Source: Phocoena phocoena
Taxonomy: Eukaryota > Chordata > Mammalia > Artiodactyla > Phocoenidae
Direction: 5' to 3'
Assembly: GCF_963924675.1 (NCBI RefSeq)
Contig: NC_089239.1
Span: forward strand, 36,293,818-36,357,817
Length of the DNA stretch: 64,000 bases
Below the pieces are notes generated by a model. That model had not been told where the DNA came from. It ran no database searches and was given only the letters and a program-made list of their open reading frames with translations. Both the position numbers and the translations under genes were made by a program. Below are positions 11,861 through 23,919 of the stretch, piece by piece. The stretch's first letter is position 1. The number at the start of each line of letters is the position of its first letter.

Positions 11861-14800
11861 AGACCCATTTTTTAGCCTCACAGAGGCAACGTGAACTAAA
11901 TAGAGGAGAAGTGCCCAGACTCTGAGGCCGGTGAGACTCGCAGGGCTGTGCTTTGGGCGGTGTGGGGACATCCGCATTTCCGGCTGTGGTGTAATTTTGA
12001 GAGAAGACGGTTCTTTCTTAAGATACCCCTGATTTTCCACGCAGGCTTTTGTTGACAGCAACACAGCTTTACATCTGTGAAATTCGCTAACGCACAATTC
12101 CGCTCTGATGCATTGTAAGGCATTTTATGACATCCGTGTAACTCTGTTAAAGAATATGCTTACAACTGGGAGGAAAGAACAACAGCCCAGGAGCAGAGCA
12201 GTGTGGGCTCTCAGGAAATTTCCATCTTCTCGCTTAGAGCTGTTAACCATCATGCTTGGTGTTTCCCTGACTCTAAGATGCTGTTTCTGAGAAAAATGTG
12301 AGTTTCCTGGTGAAATGCCCTCTGTCGGTTCTGAGATGGATGTTGACAGGACGTCAGCTTTCTCTGCCTTCCCAGCAAGATGGGAGGCCTGAGCTTCTGT
12401 CCCCTGGAGAAGGTGACAGAGGGAAAGCCTCGTGCTTGCTTGTGTTCGCAGGTCGTCACGTCATTGGCACTCGTTTCGCGGCTGGCCAAAGGCCGCTGAG
12501 CGCTCCCTGCCCTTCACCACAGAGGTGACTGCGGTCTCCAAGTCCAGGTACCGGTCAAGTGGCCACGGCAACGAACGTGGACACCAGGGGTGCACGGACA
12601 GATCCGAGTACCGGGATGTCCCTGGTCCCACCCAGAAGGTGCTGGGGGCAACCTCCCTGCCACCTGCCTGACGCTCCTAAGCTCAGATTTGCCCCTTACT
12701 TGCCAACCTCTGGCCTCTTACGCGCAGTGTCTGCTTTTCCTGGGATCAGCATCTTTTCTCCGGGTCGCTGCTTAGATTTTTCTTCCTTCCCGTGTGTCCT
12801 GGACACTGGCACAGGTTCAAGAATGATGGGAAAGGGTGACATGGCCATGGGGTTTGTGAGGCCCGATCTGGCCTATTTCGAAATGTAAATTTGGTTTTAA
12901 GTTATAAAAGAGCTATAAAAACCTTACACTAAATAAGGAAACCTATCCCACTCCGGGGCCTCATCCCAGTCTCGCGCTACCCGGCTCGGCTCCCTCATTA
13001 CACTTGTTTAATACAGTGCGGTTTCCATTCAGCTTCTCTTCCTGTTTTTACACTTATTCTTGCTTCACTGACTTCATTATCAGCAGAATTTTGCAACGTT
13101 TTTTTTAACACAGCCATAAATACTATTCAATTCAACAAATGCATACAAATGGTTTCCATTAGAATTTTAATCTACTCTCAAAATGAAAGAAAAGCTTAAT
13201 ATAAATCTTTTTAAATTACCAGAACATAAATGCAGACAGGGACAGCTCCACCTAGACTCTGCACAAGGGGTCACAGCCCACTGTCCTCGCTCATAAACTA
13301 ATTGAGGTCTTTCGCCACCATCACCGAACAGTGCATCCTGGAAAGATCATATCTGTCAAGATTTCAGATTGGTTCCCTCAGGCTTTGTAAAAGTCACAGC
13401 GTACAATACCTTCATTATGCCCGTGAGGATGGCTGTCTCCCCAACTGGAAAGAAATAGGTGTTTTTGTTCTGTTGGACCAAGATTTACAGAAAGCAATTT
13501 TCCTCCATGCAGGAGATATGACAAACCTGCTGGAAAACAATGTCATTTCACAACATCTTTCATTTCACCACCTTCTTTACGGCTAGATGTAGATTCTGTC
13601 CCCTGTGCAAAGGGCTGCAGTGACATTTAATGGCTGAGTGAGGAAGTTACCGCTGAGGGGCGGGGCTGAGGGGCGCCTCCAGGAGGGGGTCTGCAAATGT
13701 CTCAGCAACTGCACCCGAGGGAGCGGAAACACGAGCCCCTGCAGCCCCGGGAGCGACTTGAGCTTGAGAACTCACGTGAGTCCTGACAGCCTTTGGCCAA
13801 CAGCTGAACTTGCCTCTGTTTCCCTCCCGTTGGCTGAGCCCAGGAGCACAGCACACCTGCTCCGTCCTTGAGCAATGGCCAAGTCACTCTCAGAGGACGA
13901 CTGAAGGGCGGAGGGTGGGCTTAGGTTGTTGTGTTGTTGTTTTTTTTTTTCCATTTCCTCGTGTCATAACCTAATGCTGTTCTAGCAGAGCTTCTGCATA
14001 TTAAATTGCCTTTTAGCAACTGGAGAGGGGGTGATGTGATCTGTGGAGAAAAGGCCCCTCATGTAAATGTATGATGGGCTGACACTCTCCCCGGAGGAGA
14101 AAGGGCAAGACGAGCCCGGAGACCAGAGGTCAGCAAACCCCGGGAAACGTCAGTCTTTACAGCCACTTCTCTCTCCCAGAGTCAAGAGCCACTGTGCAGG
14201 GCCCCTCGCCTGCAGCAGCCTTGTCCCAGGCCTGTCACCGCCTGTTCTCTGGGCCGCGGTGGGCGACAAGGCTGAGGGAGTCTAGGGAGGGGCATACGGA
14301 AGGGCTTTGGGCTCTGAGGGCTTCTCTGAGGTTTGGGTGCCAGACAGAGAGTGAAGACAAAATTAAATCTCTCCCCTGCCAAGGAGGTGCGCCTGGGCCT
14401 CGGGCAGCCAGCCGTGCTTCCCTGCTGGGCAGGCACTTAGCTGCTCCCGCCAGGCAGGGCCGGTCCGGGCCGCTGGACAGCCTAGCGGGGCATCGTGTTT
14501 CTGGGCTAGTGAGGAGTTTGCAAATCTTTCGACAAACGATGATCTCTAGGCACGTAAAGTGCCACGATAGCCTCTCTGCTTTACCGAGTGGTGCTGGCTG
14601 TTGAAGGGCTTATCTCTTGATTCGTAGCCCATTTGCTTTCCGTTAGCAGTAATCCCAAGCCTGCAAAACTCCAGTTACTAAGTGATAATAGAAATTCGGC
14701 TGTGCCTCGAATTCCCGGGAGCACGGGGTCCAGAGCAAGCCCTGCTCCCTGCACAGTCGTGTTACAATTGTACGTATGCCAACGAGGGCGGGGTGAGAGG

Positions 14801-15130
14801 CCCAGGGAGCTAAGGGGCACTCACGGTGGGGGGCAGTCTGTACTGCGGGGTCCTAGGGAACGGGGCAATGCAGGGCCGTCCTCCTGAGACAGCCCGAGAC
14901 CCTCGGGCAGAGAAAACAAGGCATAACCAGGAAGCTGAGCATGTGCTTCCTTGGATCCTTGAGTTGAGAGCAAGGATGGCTGGGGACCGAGGGACTGTAG
15001 AGAGGGACAGGGCTGGGGACGGGGCCAAGTCAGGAGCACAGCTCAGAAGATCCTCCAAAATGATGAGAAAATTCACGATGTGGCCCCTGGTGACCACTCC
15101 AGGGGTGGGGCAGCTGTTTTGGTTTTATTT
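11860..15130. other. Intergenic DNA without a recognised gene
   Basis: Mixed GC content. 13302-13586 (+) is a 94-codon open frame with no domain I recognise; 13938-13950 is a T run. No confident repeats. Confidence 0.5.
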
Positions 15131-15134
15131 CTCA

Positions 15135-15585
15135 TTGTGGTAAAGCACGAGTACCGTAAAATTGACCATCTTAATCAGGTCTAAGTGCACAGTTCAGTGG
15201 TGTGAAGTGTATCCTCCAGAGTTTTCTCGTCTTGCAAAACTGAGACTCTGTATCCATTAAACGACCTCCCCATCGCCACTGCCCTGGGCTCCTGGTAACC
15301 ACCCTGCGACTTTCTGTCTCTATGTATTTTTAACTACCCGGGGTAGCTTGTATAAGTGCAATCATGCAGTATTTGCCTTTTTGTTACTGGATTACTTCAC
15401 TTAGCATAATATCCTCAAGGTTCATCCGTGTTGTAGCAGGTGTCAGGATTTCCTTCCTTTTTAAGGCTGGATAATATTCCATTGCAATGAGATGCCACAG
15501 CTTGTTTATCCACCCATCCATCAACGGACCCCTGGGCTGCTTCCACCTCTTGGCTACCGTGACCAGTGCCGCCGTGCACATGGCT
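15135..15585 (-). mobile_element. LINE-1 3' fragment (ORF2 end and 3' UTR)
   Basis: The minus strand encodes decayed ORF2 tail motifs (TVAKRWKQPRGPLMDGWINK, then AMEYYPALKRKEI), followed by L1 3' UTR. Confidence 0.85.
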
Positions 15586-16324
15586 GTGGGCGGTGTTTCG
15601 TGAAGGGGTCATTTCAGACATGATAGCAGCACTGGGGCCGGTCCACCTACCCCGGAACCCCATCCGGCTCCTCCTGAAAGGACTGACCACTCTCTATTCT
15701 CCTAAGAAGCTGTACCCTCTCCTCCGTGCTGTCCTTGACTTATTTCTCCCCGGGGCTCCTATCCCTTTAAATGTCTCCACTTTTGCCTATTTCAGGCCTT
15801 CAAGAATAACTATTTTTTTCTCCATTTTTCCCTCAACCGTCACACTCCTCACCACCCTTAGTCTGTTTCACTATGGAGCCCCTCTGCTGAATTTCACCCA
15901 GCACTATCCTTTCTAGTTCCAACTTTTTTCTTCCAATTTTGCTTGACTCCAAGATCCTCTTTTAAATATACTAGAAGGGGAAACTCATCTAACTTGTCTC
16001 TATTTCACACCTAGGGAGAAAGAGATCCCAGCAGACAAAAGGACCATAGAACGTGAAGGAGATCCTGATACCTAACTTTGGTGATTTTTGTTCCTTTGTT
16101 TGGATATCTGTACACCTATCCGCCTCAGAAAACTCATAATTCATTACTATCATCGTCGTGCAAACGCAACAAGGGTTTCTCATCCGAGTACGTCCATCCT
16201 TATGGTGTAGAAAGTAGCAAAGGAAACGGGGTGCATGTGCCCTTTCTTTCTGGCCCTTTTGTACTTTTCTGAGTGGCTTCTCACTCAAATTGTTCATTGT
16301 GACCTGGCCACCTTTTTTTAGGTT

Positions 16325-16665
16325 TCTTTTCTTCCAGTTTCGAGATATAATTGGCATACGGCACTGTGTAAGTGTAAGGTGTACAGCAGAATTATGTGAC
16401 TTACACACAACATGAAATGATGCCCACAATACGTTTAGTGAACATCCATCATCTCCTAGAGAGACAACATTAAACAGAAAGAAAAAAATGTTTTTCCTTG
16501 TGATGAGAACTCAGGATTTTCTCTCTTGACAACTTACGTACGCAATGTACAGCAGCAATATCAATTCTATTTATCTTATTGTACCATATCATACACATCC
16601 CTAGTATTTATTTATCTTATAGCTGGAAGTTTAGATTTTTTTAAATGTCAGATCTTATTTTTAGG
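16325..16665 (-). mobile_element. LINE-1 3' UTR fragment
   Basis: 'cgagatataattggcatacg' and 'tattgtaccatatcatacac' to 'atagctggaagttta' match L1 3' UTR read on the minus strand. A CHR-1 SINE interrupts its far side. Confidence 0.7.
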
Positions 16666-16667
16666 AC

Positions 16668-16785
16668 GTTTTTTTTTGGCCGCACTGCACAGCATGTGGG
16701 ATCTTAGTTCCCCAACCAGGGATGGAACCTGCGTCCCCTGCAGTGGAAGCGCGGAGTCTCAACCACTGGACCGCCAGGGAAGCCA
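16668..16785 (-). mobile_element. CHR-1-like short SINE
   Basis: Minus-strand copy (plus strand TTTTTTTTGGCCGCACTGCA ... GACCGCCAGGGAAGCC) inserted into an older L1 region. Confidence 0.85.
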
Positions 16786-17499
16786 CTAAAGCAGTTTTCG
16801 ATGTGCAGAAAAATTGAGCGAGAAGTAGAGTTCCCATGTTATCCCTCAGTTCTCTCCCCCTAGAAGCCATGCACACAAATTCTCCTGTTGTTAATATCTT
16901 GCATTAGCGCGGCACATTTGTCACCACTGATAATCTAATGCTGATACGTGATTATGAACTAAGGCCTATGGTTTGTACTTGGGGTCACTCTTTGTGCTGT
17001 ACATTCTGTGGGTTTGACAGAAGTATCCAGCTTTATCATTAAGAGTAGTTCCACTGCCCTAAAAATCCACGTGTTCATCCCTCCCTCCCGCCTCACCCCT
17101 GGGCACCAGATATTTAAAATCACACTTTGCACCAATTTTCGTGAGACTTTTCTACCGAGAATCTCTGTTTGCCTCACACGTCCTTGTTTAAATCTCAAGA
17201 GAGGGAGGGGGTGTCAGTAGGACGGAGTGAACTCTGGTTTTCCTGATGAGGTTTCTGTGTGAGAGGCCGTACACCAGGCCATGGGAGCCCTGAGCCAACT
17301 CGGGAATCCTTTCTTCTGTGTCATTGGGAAAAATTGTTATTTGAAAAGAAAAAGGGGGGTGGGGTTATGTATTCTTCTGACACACCGTTCCAGGAGGATG
17401 TAATGCAAGTAAATGTTCAGGGGAAAAATGACTGTATTTAATGCATCAAACGATCAGATTTATTTTTTTCTCCATATATGGTTCTCAGTTGTAATAAGC

Positions 17500-18640
17500 T
17501 CTTCCCGGCGCCTTCCCGGGACTGTGTCGAGTCCACGTCCTCCTGGCTTCCTACCCCTGAGCAGAGCTTCTTGACATACTGGAGGAAGGACAGTCCTTAA
17601 GACAGGGACTCGGGAGCTTGAGCCCCTGGCTCGTCCCGGTGACTGAGGTCGGGTCCCAGTTCTGGCGAGGAGGTCACTGCCCGACAGCCCAGCCCCTTGA
17701 GGACAGGGGGCCTGCCTGCCGTGCTCCGGCGGTTCCCCTCTTGCGGTCCTGCCCGGGGGACTGGGGCTCTGTCACCTGCCCACAGTCTCTCCCTGCTGCT
17801 CACTTAGACCCCCGCTCCTGGCGCCCCTCCCTGGCTCCTCTGAGCCTCCCGTGGTCCCCACCGTGGGCTGGTCCCCTCGCTTGCTCACTGCCTCTTGGAA
17901 AACCTGTGGCCTTCCCTCCCTCCCATCACCACCTGCCCCAATTACGGCGCAACTGTGAGTCCGCACTGTGTCTCCAAAGCTGTGGCTGGCCTGTCCCCCA
18001 GCACCTGCCGCACCCCAGCAAAGGATCTGAGTTCAGGGTCTGGAACTGGGCAGTCTGCCTCCGCTGCAGCTGGCCTGGCCATGATCAGCCCTACCCCAAG
18101 ATAGGAAAGCTTCCAAGGACCACTCTGTGGCACGACTGTAGGGACGTCATTCACAGAGAACCCAGAGGATGGGGCTTCCAGGAGTGACACAACACGACCC
18201 CTGCCAGGCTGGGGTATAGGTAACTGGAGGCTGAGGCCACGGGGGAGCAGGTAGTCAGGGTTGGCGTCTCTGAAGAGCAAGGCTTGAGCTGCGTTCAGCG
18301 ATGGCAAGGGCTGGGGGAGGAAGCTCCCACCCAGGAAGGAAAAATAGCAAGTGCGGCAGCCTTGACCTGGGAAGGAATGTCCGAGAAACAAAACAGAGGC
18401 CACAGCAAGGTCAGAGCACCAGGAACAGGAGGTTCGGAGGGAGGCTGGAAACCCAGCGGCGCGTGGGGTCCGCAGAGTCCCGCGTGCCTGCCTTAGCTCA
18501 GTGTGACTCGGCCCAGGATCCTGGCGAGGCCTTCGGAGTCGGGAAGCCTGCATTTTCATCCCGGTTCTAGTTCTGAGGCTGCAGAAGCCTGGGTAAGTGG
18601 ACAGTTGAAGAACAGAAGAAGACTGTCAACTCTGACGTTC
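17500..18640. other. Unclassified GC-rich DNA with L2-like pieces
   Basis: Open frames on both strands lack domains. 18220-18480 has L2-like wording. No gene supported. Confidence 0.45.
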
Positions 18641-18649
18641 TTCAGCAAC

Positions 18650-19400
18650 CGCTGTGCGAGGCTGCGCACCACGGCCGCAGATTCACACGGAGCTCCAAGG
18701 CTCCAAGCGCACGGGCACCACGCGGGCATTCCAGGAGCCTCGCATCTTCCCTGCAGGGCCGCTGCCGCCCCCGCCGGAGTGGAAGCCTGCCGACCGCAGC
18801 CGGGGGACACTAACAACTCACTCGGCCGGCGAGCAACGGCACGGCCGTGTGGAAGAGAGGACAGGCAGGAGGAGGGAGCCGTCACAGGCAGGGCGCCCGT
18901 CCCCCCACAGTGAGGCTCTGAAGAGCCCTGGCTGAGCGAGTCTGAATTGAAGCATCATCCCCGCCCCGCGGAGGGACCGCACGAAAGCACGTGGGAAAAG
19001 CATCGGCCCGCGGGGACCCGGGCTGCCTGCGCCGGGCCCGGCCGACTTCCCAGCTGGGCCAAAGCGCAGCCAGCGCCCGCGCGCGCCACGTTCACGGGCG
19101 CCACCCTCGGGGGCTGAGGCAGACGATCCGCTACTCACTCAGACTGGGCTCCCCAGGCAGCAGGGCGGGGGCGGGGGCCGGGCTCTCGGGACCTGCGCGG
19201 GCTCCGGGTCCCGCGTCCAGGCTGCTGAGCCCGGAGCTCTGGGCCCCGGCCCGGGCCGCCACCTCCGCGTCCCGCCCAGCCGGCCCTCTACAGCCCGACG
19301 GTCGGTGACGGGCAAGGAGCCCCTCGCTGAATCGCATCCGAGCCGCGCACCTGTCGCCCCGGGAGAACGCGCCGCGACGCTTTGAAAGCCAGCCGGGCGC
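18650..19400. promoter_or_regulatory. Orphan CpG island
   Basis: CpG-dense DNA (for example the gcgcccgcgcgcgccacg stretch near 19075) with no associated coding exon. It is as dense as the DCTD promoter island. Could be the promoter of an unrecognised non-coding RNA or a developmental enhancer island. Confidence 0.6.
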
Positions 19401-19899
19401 TGTTGCTGTTTGGGGGCTCGGGGCAGGCACGTGTCACGGTGCTGCTCTGTACCTCCTGCCCTTTGGAGCCTTCCCTCCCGGGTGGCTGCTTGATCAAGAC
19501 GTGACATGAAGACGGACGTTCATACCCGGCAGCAAAGCGCTGGATTTACCGACAGGTGCGCTTTGGCCGGGCACGTTTCTGAAGCCAGTTTGCACCCTCC
19601 TCCCACTTGTCCTGGGTGTGACGTGGGTCACAGGCTGCGGTCAGCCTGTCTCGGTGAGCGTCACCGGGGATGCAGCAGGAAAGGGACAGGACAGGCTGCA
19701 GCGGGCTTCGCCCTCCTTAGCTTGTGGTGCTTGCGAGCTGCGTGAACACTCCGCTGTCCTCGCGCGCAGCCCGGCTTCGCTCTGGGAAGTCAGAGCTGCT
19801 GGCGGACGTACCGCAATCAGCTTATCCTCCGCTCCATTTCTGGCTCGCAAAACAAATCAAGGTCACAAAACAGGCAGAGAGCATATGCTCGCAGTATGG

Positions 19900-20460
19900 A
19901 GTCCCTCCTAAACAATACTTTCCCGATTCATTTTATTAAGAAAATTAAATCGTTGATCCATCGCAACTCTCATTAATAGATCTTAATGGTGCTTATTATA
20001 AGAATGCTAATTAATCATCGGGTTTTTAAAAAATTCACCAGCCAATGGCTAACAAATTAAATGTAAGTAATTAAGTCTGATATTCCTAGAGAGGGATCGC
20101 CGGGGGTGGCGCATTAGAGACCCTGTTCTTATTTTGTTTGGTTTTAAACGAAAGGAGCCCTTGCTGGCTGCTGGCTCGCGCCTCCCTGGCCCCCTTCCAG
20201 AAGGCAGCGGGCATCTGCGGAGGCAGCTGACGCGGCGGGGCGGCGATTTGGAGGGTGGCCGGGCTGCCTGGGCTTCGGGGCCGAGTCCGTGACCTCGGCC
20301 TCATTAGTCGTGGCTCTAACCAGCCGCGCTAATCAGTGCCGACCTGTGTTGTCCAAGTGGTGATGCCCTGTCGCTTATCACCTCTTCGAGGGCTGCCGCG
20401 GGTAATTAAAATCTCTAACTCTACCAAGAAGAGGGCCAATCAGCCTCGTGGGGCTTAGAC
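19900..20460. promoter_or_regulatory. TAAT-rich candidate enhancer beside the CpG island
   Basis: A repeat-free block with many homeodomain-type cores (cattaat, gctaattaatcatcg, gtaattaag, cattagt, gctaatca, ggtaattaaaat), a GATA-type cttatcacc (about 20374-20382) and a CCAAT-type 'agccaatgg'. Function is inferred. Confidence 0.4.
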
Positions 20461-22170
20461 AGAAACACCACTGTTCCCACTCAATGAAAAGGAAGCAAGG
20501 AACAAGCAGGCCCCAGAAAGCGGTCCCAGTCTTCATTAGAACTCAGGGCATCAAGGAAGAAGAAATGCTAAAGGTCAAGCTTTTAAGATAAAAGTAGAGT
20601 TTCGGTAAACTTGTCTGGCGCCATGAGTTTGACAGCTTCCCAATACTTAAAGGATCTTTCGAATGAGATCAGTTGTGATATTTATAAAAGTGATTTTTGG
20701 ATACTGTACCATGAGAGGAGTCAACATGTGGAAGATCTACATAACTCAGTGAACCGGGATTTTCCAAATGACCAAGGCATGTTATAACAGCACGCACAGG
20801 TAAAACATCAATTCAAAGTACAAGACAGACCAGTGGGTTTCCATGTAAGTTAACAGGAAATGTTCATTTCTGATGTGGTTTCATACTTTACATAGCAGCT
20901 ATGCTTTAAGAAACTATCACTTACCAACTTCTGGTGTGTTATCAAAGAAGAGTGTTTACAATTTTCTGAAATGGCTATTAAAATACTCCTCCCTTTTCTA
21001 CAAAAGTTCACAAACTTCCTGTGAAGGAGGTATCACTTTTCAACTCAATTAATACTTTAACACCTAGTATGTGAACAGCAGTTGAGTAGAAATTACATAA
21101 TTAGACCATTATGCAATTTCTCAAGTAAGGCCCAAATCATTCGTAGCTTCTGCTACTAACCTCCTTCTCCCTTGCAGACTCCACTACAGAACTTGGAATG
21201 CAAGCACCCTGACAGCCTCCCTTGCAGCTAAGGGGACAACTGACCCACTTGTGGCCAATGAGACATAAGGGAATATTAGCTGGGAGCTTCTGGGAAAGCT
21301 TCTGCTTTCCTGATAAAAAGGACAGGCAAGAGGGGAGAAGTCTCTTGCTTGCCCCACCTCCCATCTCCCCCTTCTTGTACTTAAGGGGACACTTGGAGCT
21401 TGACAAAACAAGCTTTAAGACATAATGCTAAAGAAAGCCAAGTTAAAATAAAAAAAAAAAAAAGCCTACATCTTTGCCGACATCATCGAGTAGCTGAACT
21501 AACTCCAGCAAATGCAGTTATTATGTAAGAAAAATATATTTTTTGTTTAAGCCGCTGAGAGTCAGGTGTCTGTTACTTATAGCTGCATATATTGCTGATG
21601 ACTGCTTCTTCAAGAAAAACAGGGGAAGGGCAGGAGAATGAACACAAAAGGCTGCATGCCATGCACTGCTGTGCCAGGGGAAGCAATCCCAAAATGCCCA
21701 TCTAAAACCTGGACCAAATGGCATTTTTAACAATACCAAAGATGTAACAATTTTCATTAACAAAAGTTAAAATAAAGCATCCCTGCAACAGTGAGCAGTC
21801 TATAGTGATTTAAGACCTGTAAAGGTCAAGCCGTCCTCTAATCAGAAGGGTCTAAATGGAAACATCATCTCTAGGGTCTTGGCAAGTGTGTATATTATTG
21901 CCAACCTTCTAATCCAAAACCATATGTAAGCATGCTTTAACTGAAACACAGAAGCCAAAAATAAGACATTTAAATAATAATCTCCCTTCTCTCTCAAAGA
22001 TAAATGTGCCCGTTAACCCTGGATGCTAACAGGAAGACTTCTTTCTCTTGCATTCTGTTTGACCATATTTCTTCAGGCTGTTCAGGAGGAAATCGGGAAA
22101 AAATGATCTAGGAAGTTGGCTCCTGATCAGCCGCTTCACTGAATTAAAGTGCAATCAGGTCCATAATTTT
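20460..22170. other. Unclassified AT-rich intergenic DNA
   Basis: An A run at 21452-21466. No gene or repeat identified with confidence. Confidence 0.5.
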
Positions 22171-22179
22171 CAAATGGAA

Positions 22180-22550
22180 ATATTAAACACATCTGTGTAA
22201 GGTACGATGCAAAGATGTGGGTGGAATGGAAGGCGGTGGGTACAAAGATACACGAGACACACATGCTCTCATGGAGTTAATCATCCTGTTAGAGCAGGAA
22301 GAGATCATTGTGAAAAGTTAAGTGAAATGTCTCAGTAACAGTTCTAGACGGTGGGAGAGTTGTCATAAAACTGTGCACGATTCACTGCCGAAAAGATGGT
22401 TGCTGACAATAACCGCTGTAGGATTTCAGAGAAGAAATAGATCAGTTCCAGCTGAGGAAGACCTGGGGAGACTTTACAGAGAAGGCAGGATCCCAGCTCA
22501 GTCTTGAAAGAGACATAGAAAGCTGTGCGCGAGCAAGGGAAGCACATTAC
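22180..22550. mobile_element. L2-like remnant
   Basis: 'catgctctcatggagttaat', 'gaggaagacctggggagact' and 'agctcagtcttgaaagagac' resemble L2. Confidence 0.45.
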
Positions 22551-22586
22551 GAGCCTCTCAGAAAGGCTGGTTTACACACACACACA

Positions 22587-22760
22587 GATGCAGGGGACAC
22601 GGGTTCGTGCCCCGGTCCGGGAAGATCCCACATGCCGCGGAGCGGCTGGGCCCGTGAGCCATGGCCGCTGAGCCTGCGCGTCCGGAGCCTGTGCTCCGCA
22701 ACGGGAGAGGCCACAACAGTGAGAGGCCCGCGTACCGCAAAAAACAAACAAACAAAAAGA
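22587..22760 (+). mobile_element. CHR-type SINE, 5'-truncated
   Basis: Begins inside the element at GATGCAGGGGACACGGGTTC, just after a short (CA)n run, and ends in an (AAAC)n tail. It directly abuts an L1 3' fragment. Confidence 0.9.
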
Positions 22761-22764
22761 AAAT

Positions 22765-23218
22765 GGCAGCCGAAAGGTGGAAACAATCCAAGAGTCCATC
22801 AACAGACACATGGAGAAACAAAATGTGGCGTACAATGGAGTATTATTCGGCTTTCAAAAGGAAGGAAGGTCTGACACGTGCTGCAACATGGACAAACACC
22901 GGACACTGTGCTAGGTGAAATCAGCCAGAGTCACAAAGAAACAATTCTGTATGATTCCACTATGGGAGGTAGCTGGATCAGTCAGAGACAGAAAGTGGAA
23001 TGCTGGTTGCCAGGGGCTGGCCGGAGAGGGGAATGGGGAGTTACTGTTTGACAGGCACAGAGTTTCAGTTTTGTAAGTGAAAAGACTTCTGGAGCTGGAT
23101 AGTGGTGATGGGGGCACAAAAAATGTCAATGTAGTTATCACTCAACGGTATATTTGAAAATGGTTAAGATGGTAAATTTTGCTATGTATATTTTACATTT
23201 AAAAAATGTATTTAAAAA
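22765..23218 (+). mobile_element. LINE-1 3' fragment
   Basis: ORF2 tail motifs (WKQSKSPSTDTWRNKMW, then MEYYSAFKRKEGL) and a 3' UTR ending 'gctatgtatattttacattt'. Confidence 0.85.
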
Positions 23219-23335
23219 CAGAGAAAGACCAGCCGCTGGCAGCTGAAGATATGGACCGGACTTGAAGAGGGAGCGCAGGGCTGGAAGGAAGAGATCTACT
23301 TGGCAGCTGGCCTCCGGAAAGAAGGGCGGCATCAT
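23204..23335 (-). repeat. Left arm of inverted repeat
   Basis: Its reverse complement aligns to 23777-23912 with about 14 mismatches in about 135 bases. Shared core: GGAGGCCAGCTGCCAAG ... CTCTTCCTTCCAGCCCTGCG ... GTCTTTCTCTGTTTTTAAAT. Confidence 0.85.
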
Positions 23336-23776
23336 TTTCAGGCTCCAGGCCTGTGAGATCCGTGGGCTTCACTGAGCAACTCTGCTACTGAGTGGTGGGC
23401 AGGTGGCGTACAGAACTCTTCCCCAGTTTTCTTTGGAAATACTGAGCTCAATTTAATTTAGTGAAAAACCTTTACAATCTTTTAAAATAAGTCACCTTGG
23501 AAATGGAGTAAGAGCCAGGCATCTGCGCACACCCACTTCTGACCCCTGCCCTCTCCCCTCTGGCCTCACTCAGTGGATATGGACACTGCAGACAACTCAA
23601 TCCCAGGGAAAATAAACTGCAGGCCGCGTCGGCAGGCCCTGGCAGGTGGAGAGTGAGACTGGCAAAGCTGGGCTTCATCTAACGATTCTGTCTTCCGACT
23701 CTAAGCGAGGGAGCATTGGAGAACCCACTTTGTACTTGGCGAGGCGCTCGGCAACCATTTGGAGACTCGTACAGCC

Positions 23777-23912
23777 CGATGCTGCCCTTCTTTTCGGAGG
23801 CCAGCTGCCAAGGAGACCTCTTCCTTCCAGCCCTGCGCTCCCTCTTCGAGTCCCGTCCGTATCTCCAGCTGCCAGCAGCTAGTCTTTCTCTGTTTTTAAA
23901 TGCAGTTTTTGA
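23777..23912 (+). repeat. Right arm of inverted repeat
   Basis: Partner of 23204-23335; spacer about 440 bp. Similar open frames can be read in each arm, but they have no domain. Confidence 0.85.
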
Positions 23913-23919
23913 ATTAATG

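Noticed and set aside
13302..13586. 94-codon plus-strand frame
   Set aside because: No recognisable domain, conserved motif or splice sites. Kept only as a note in the intergenic entry.
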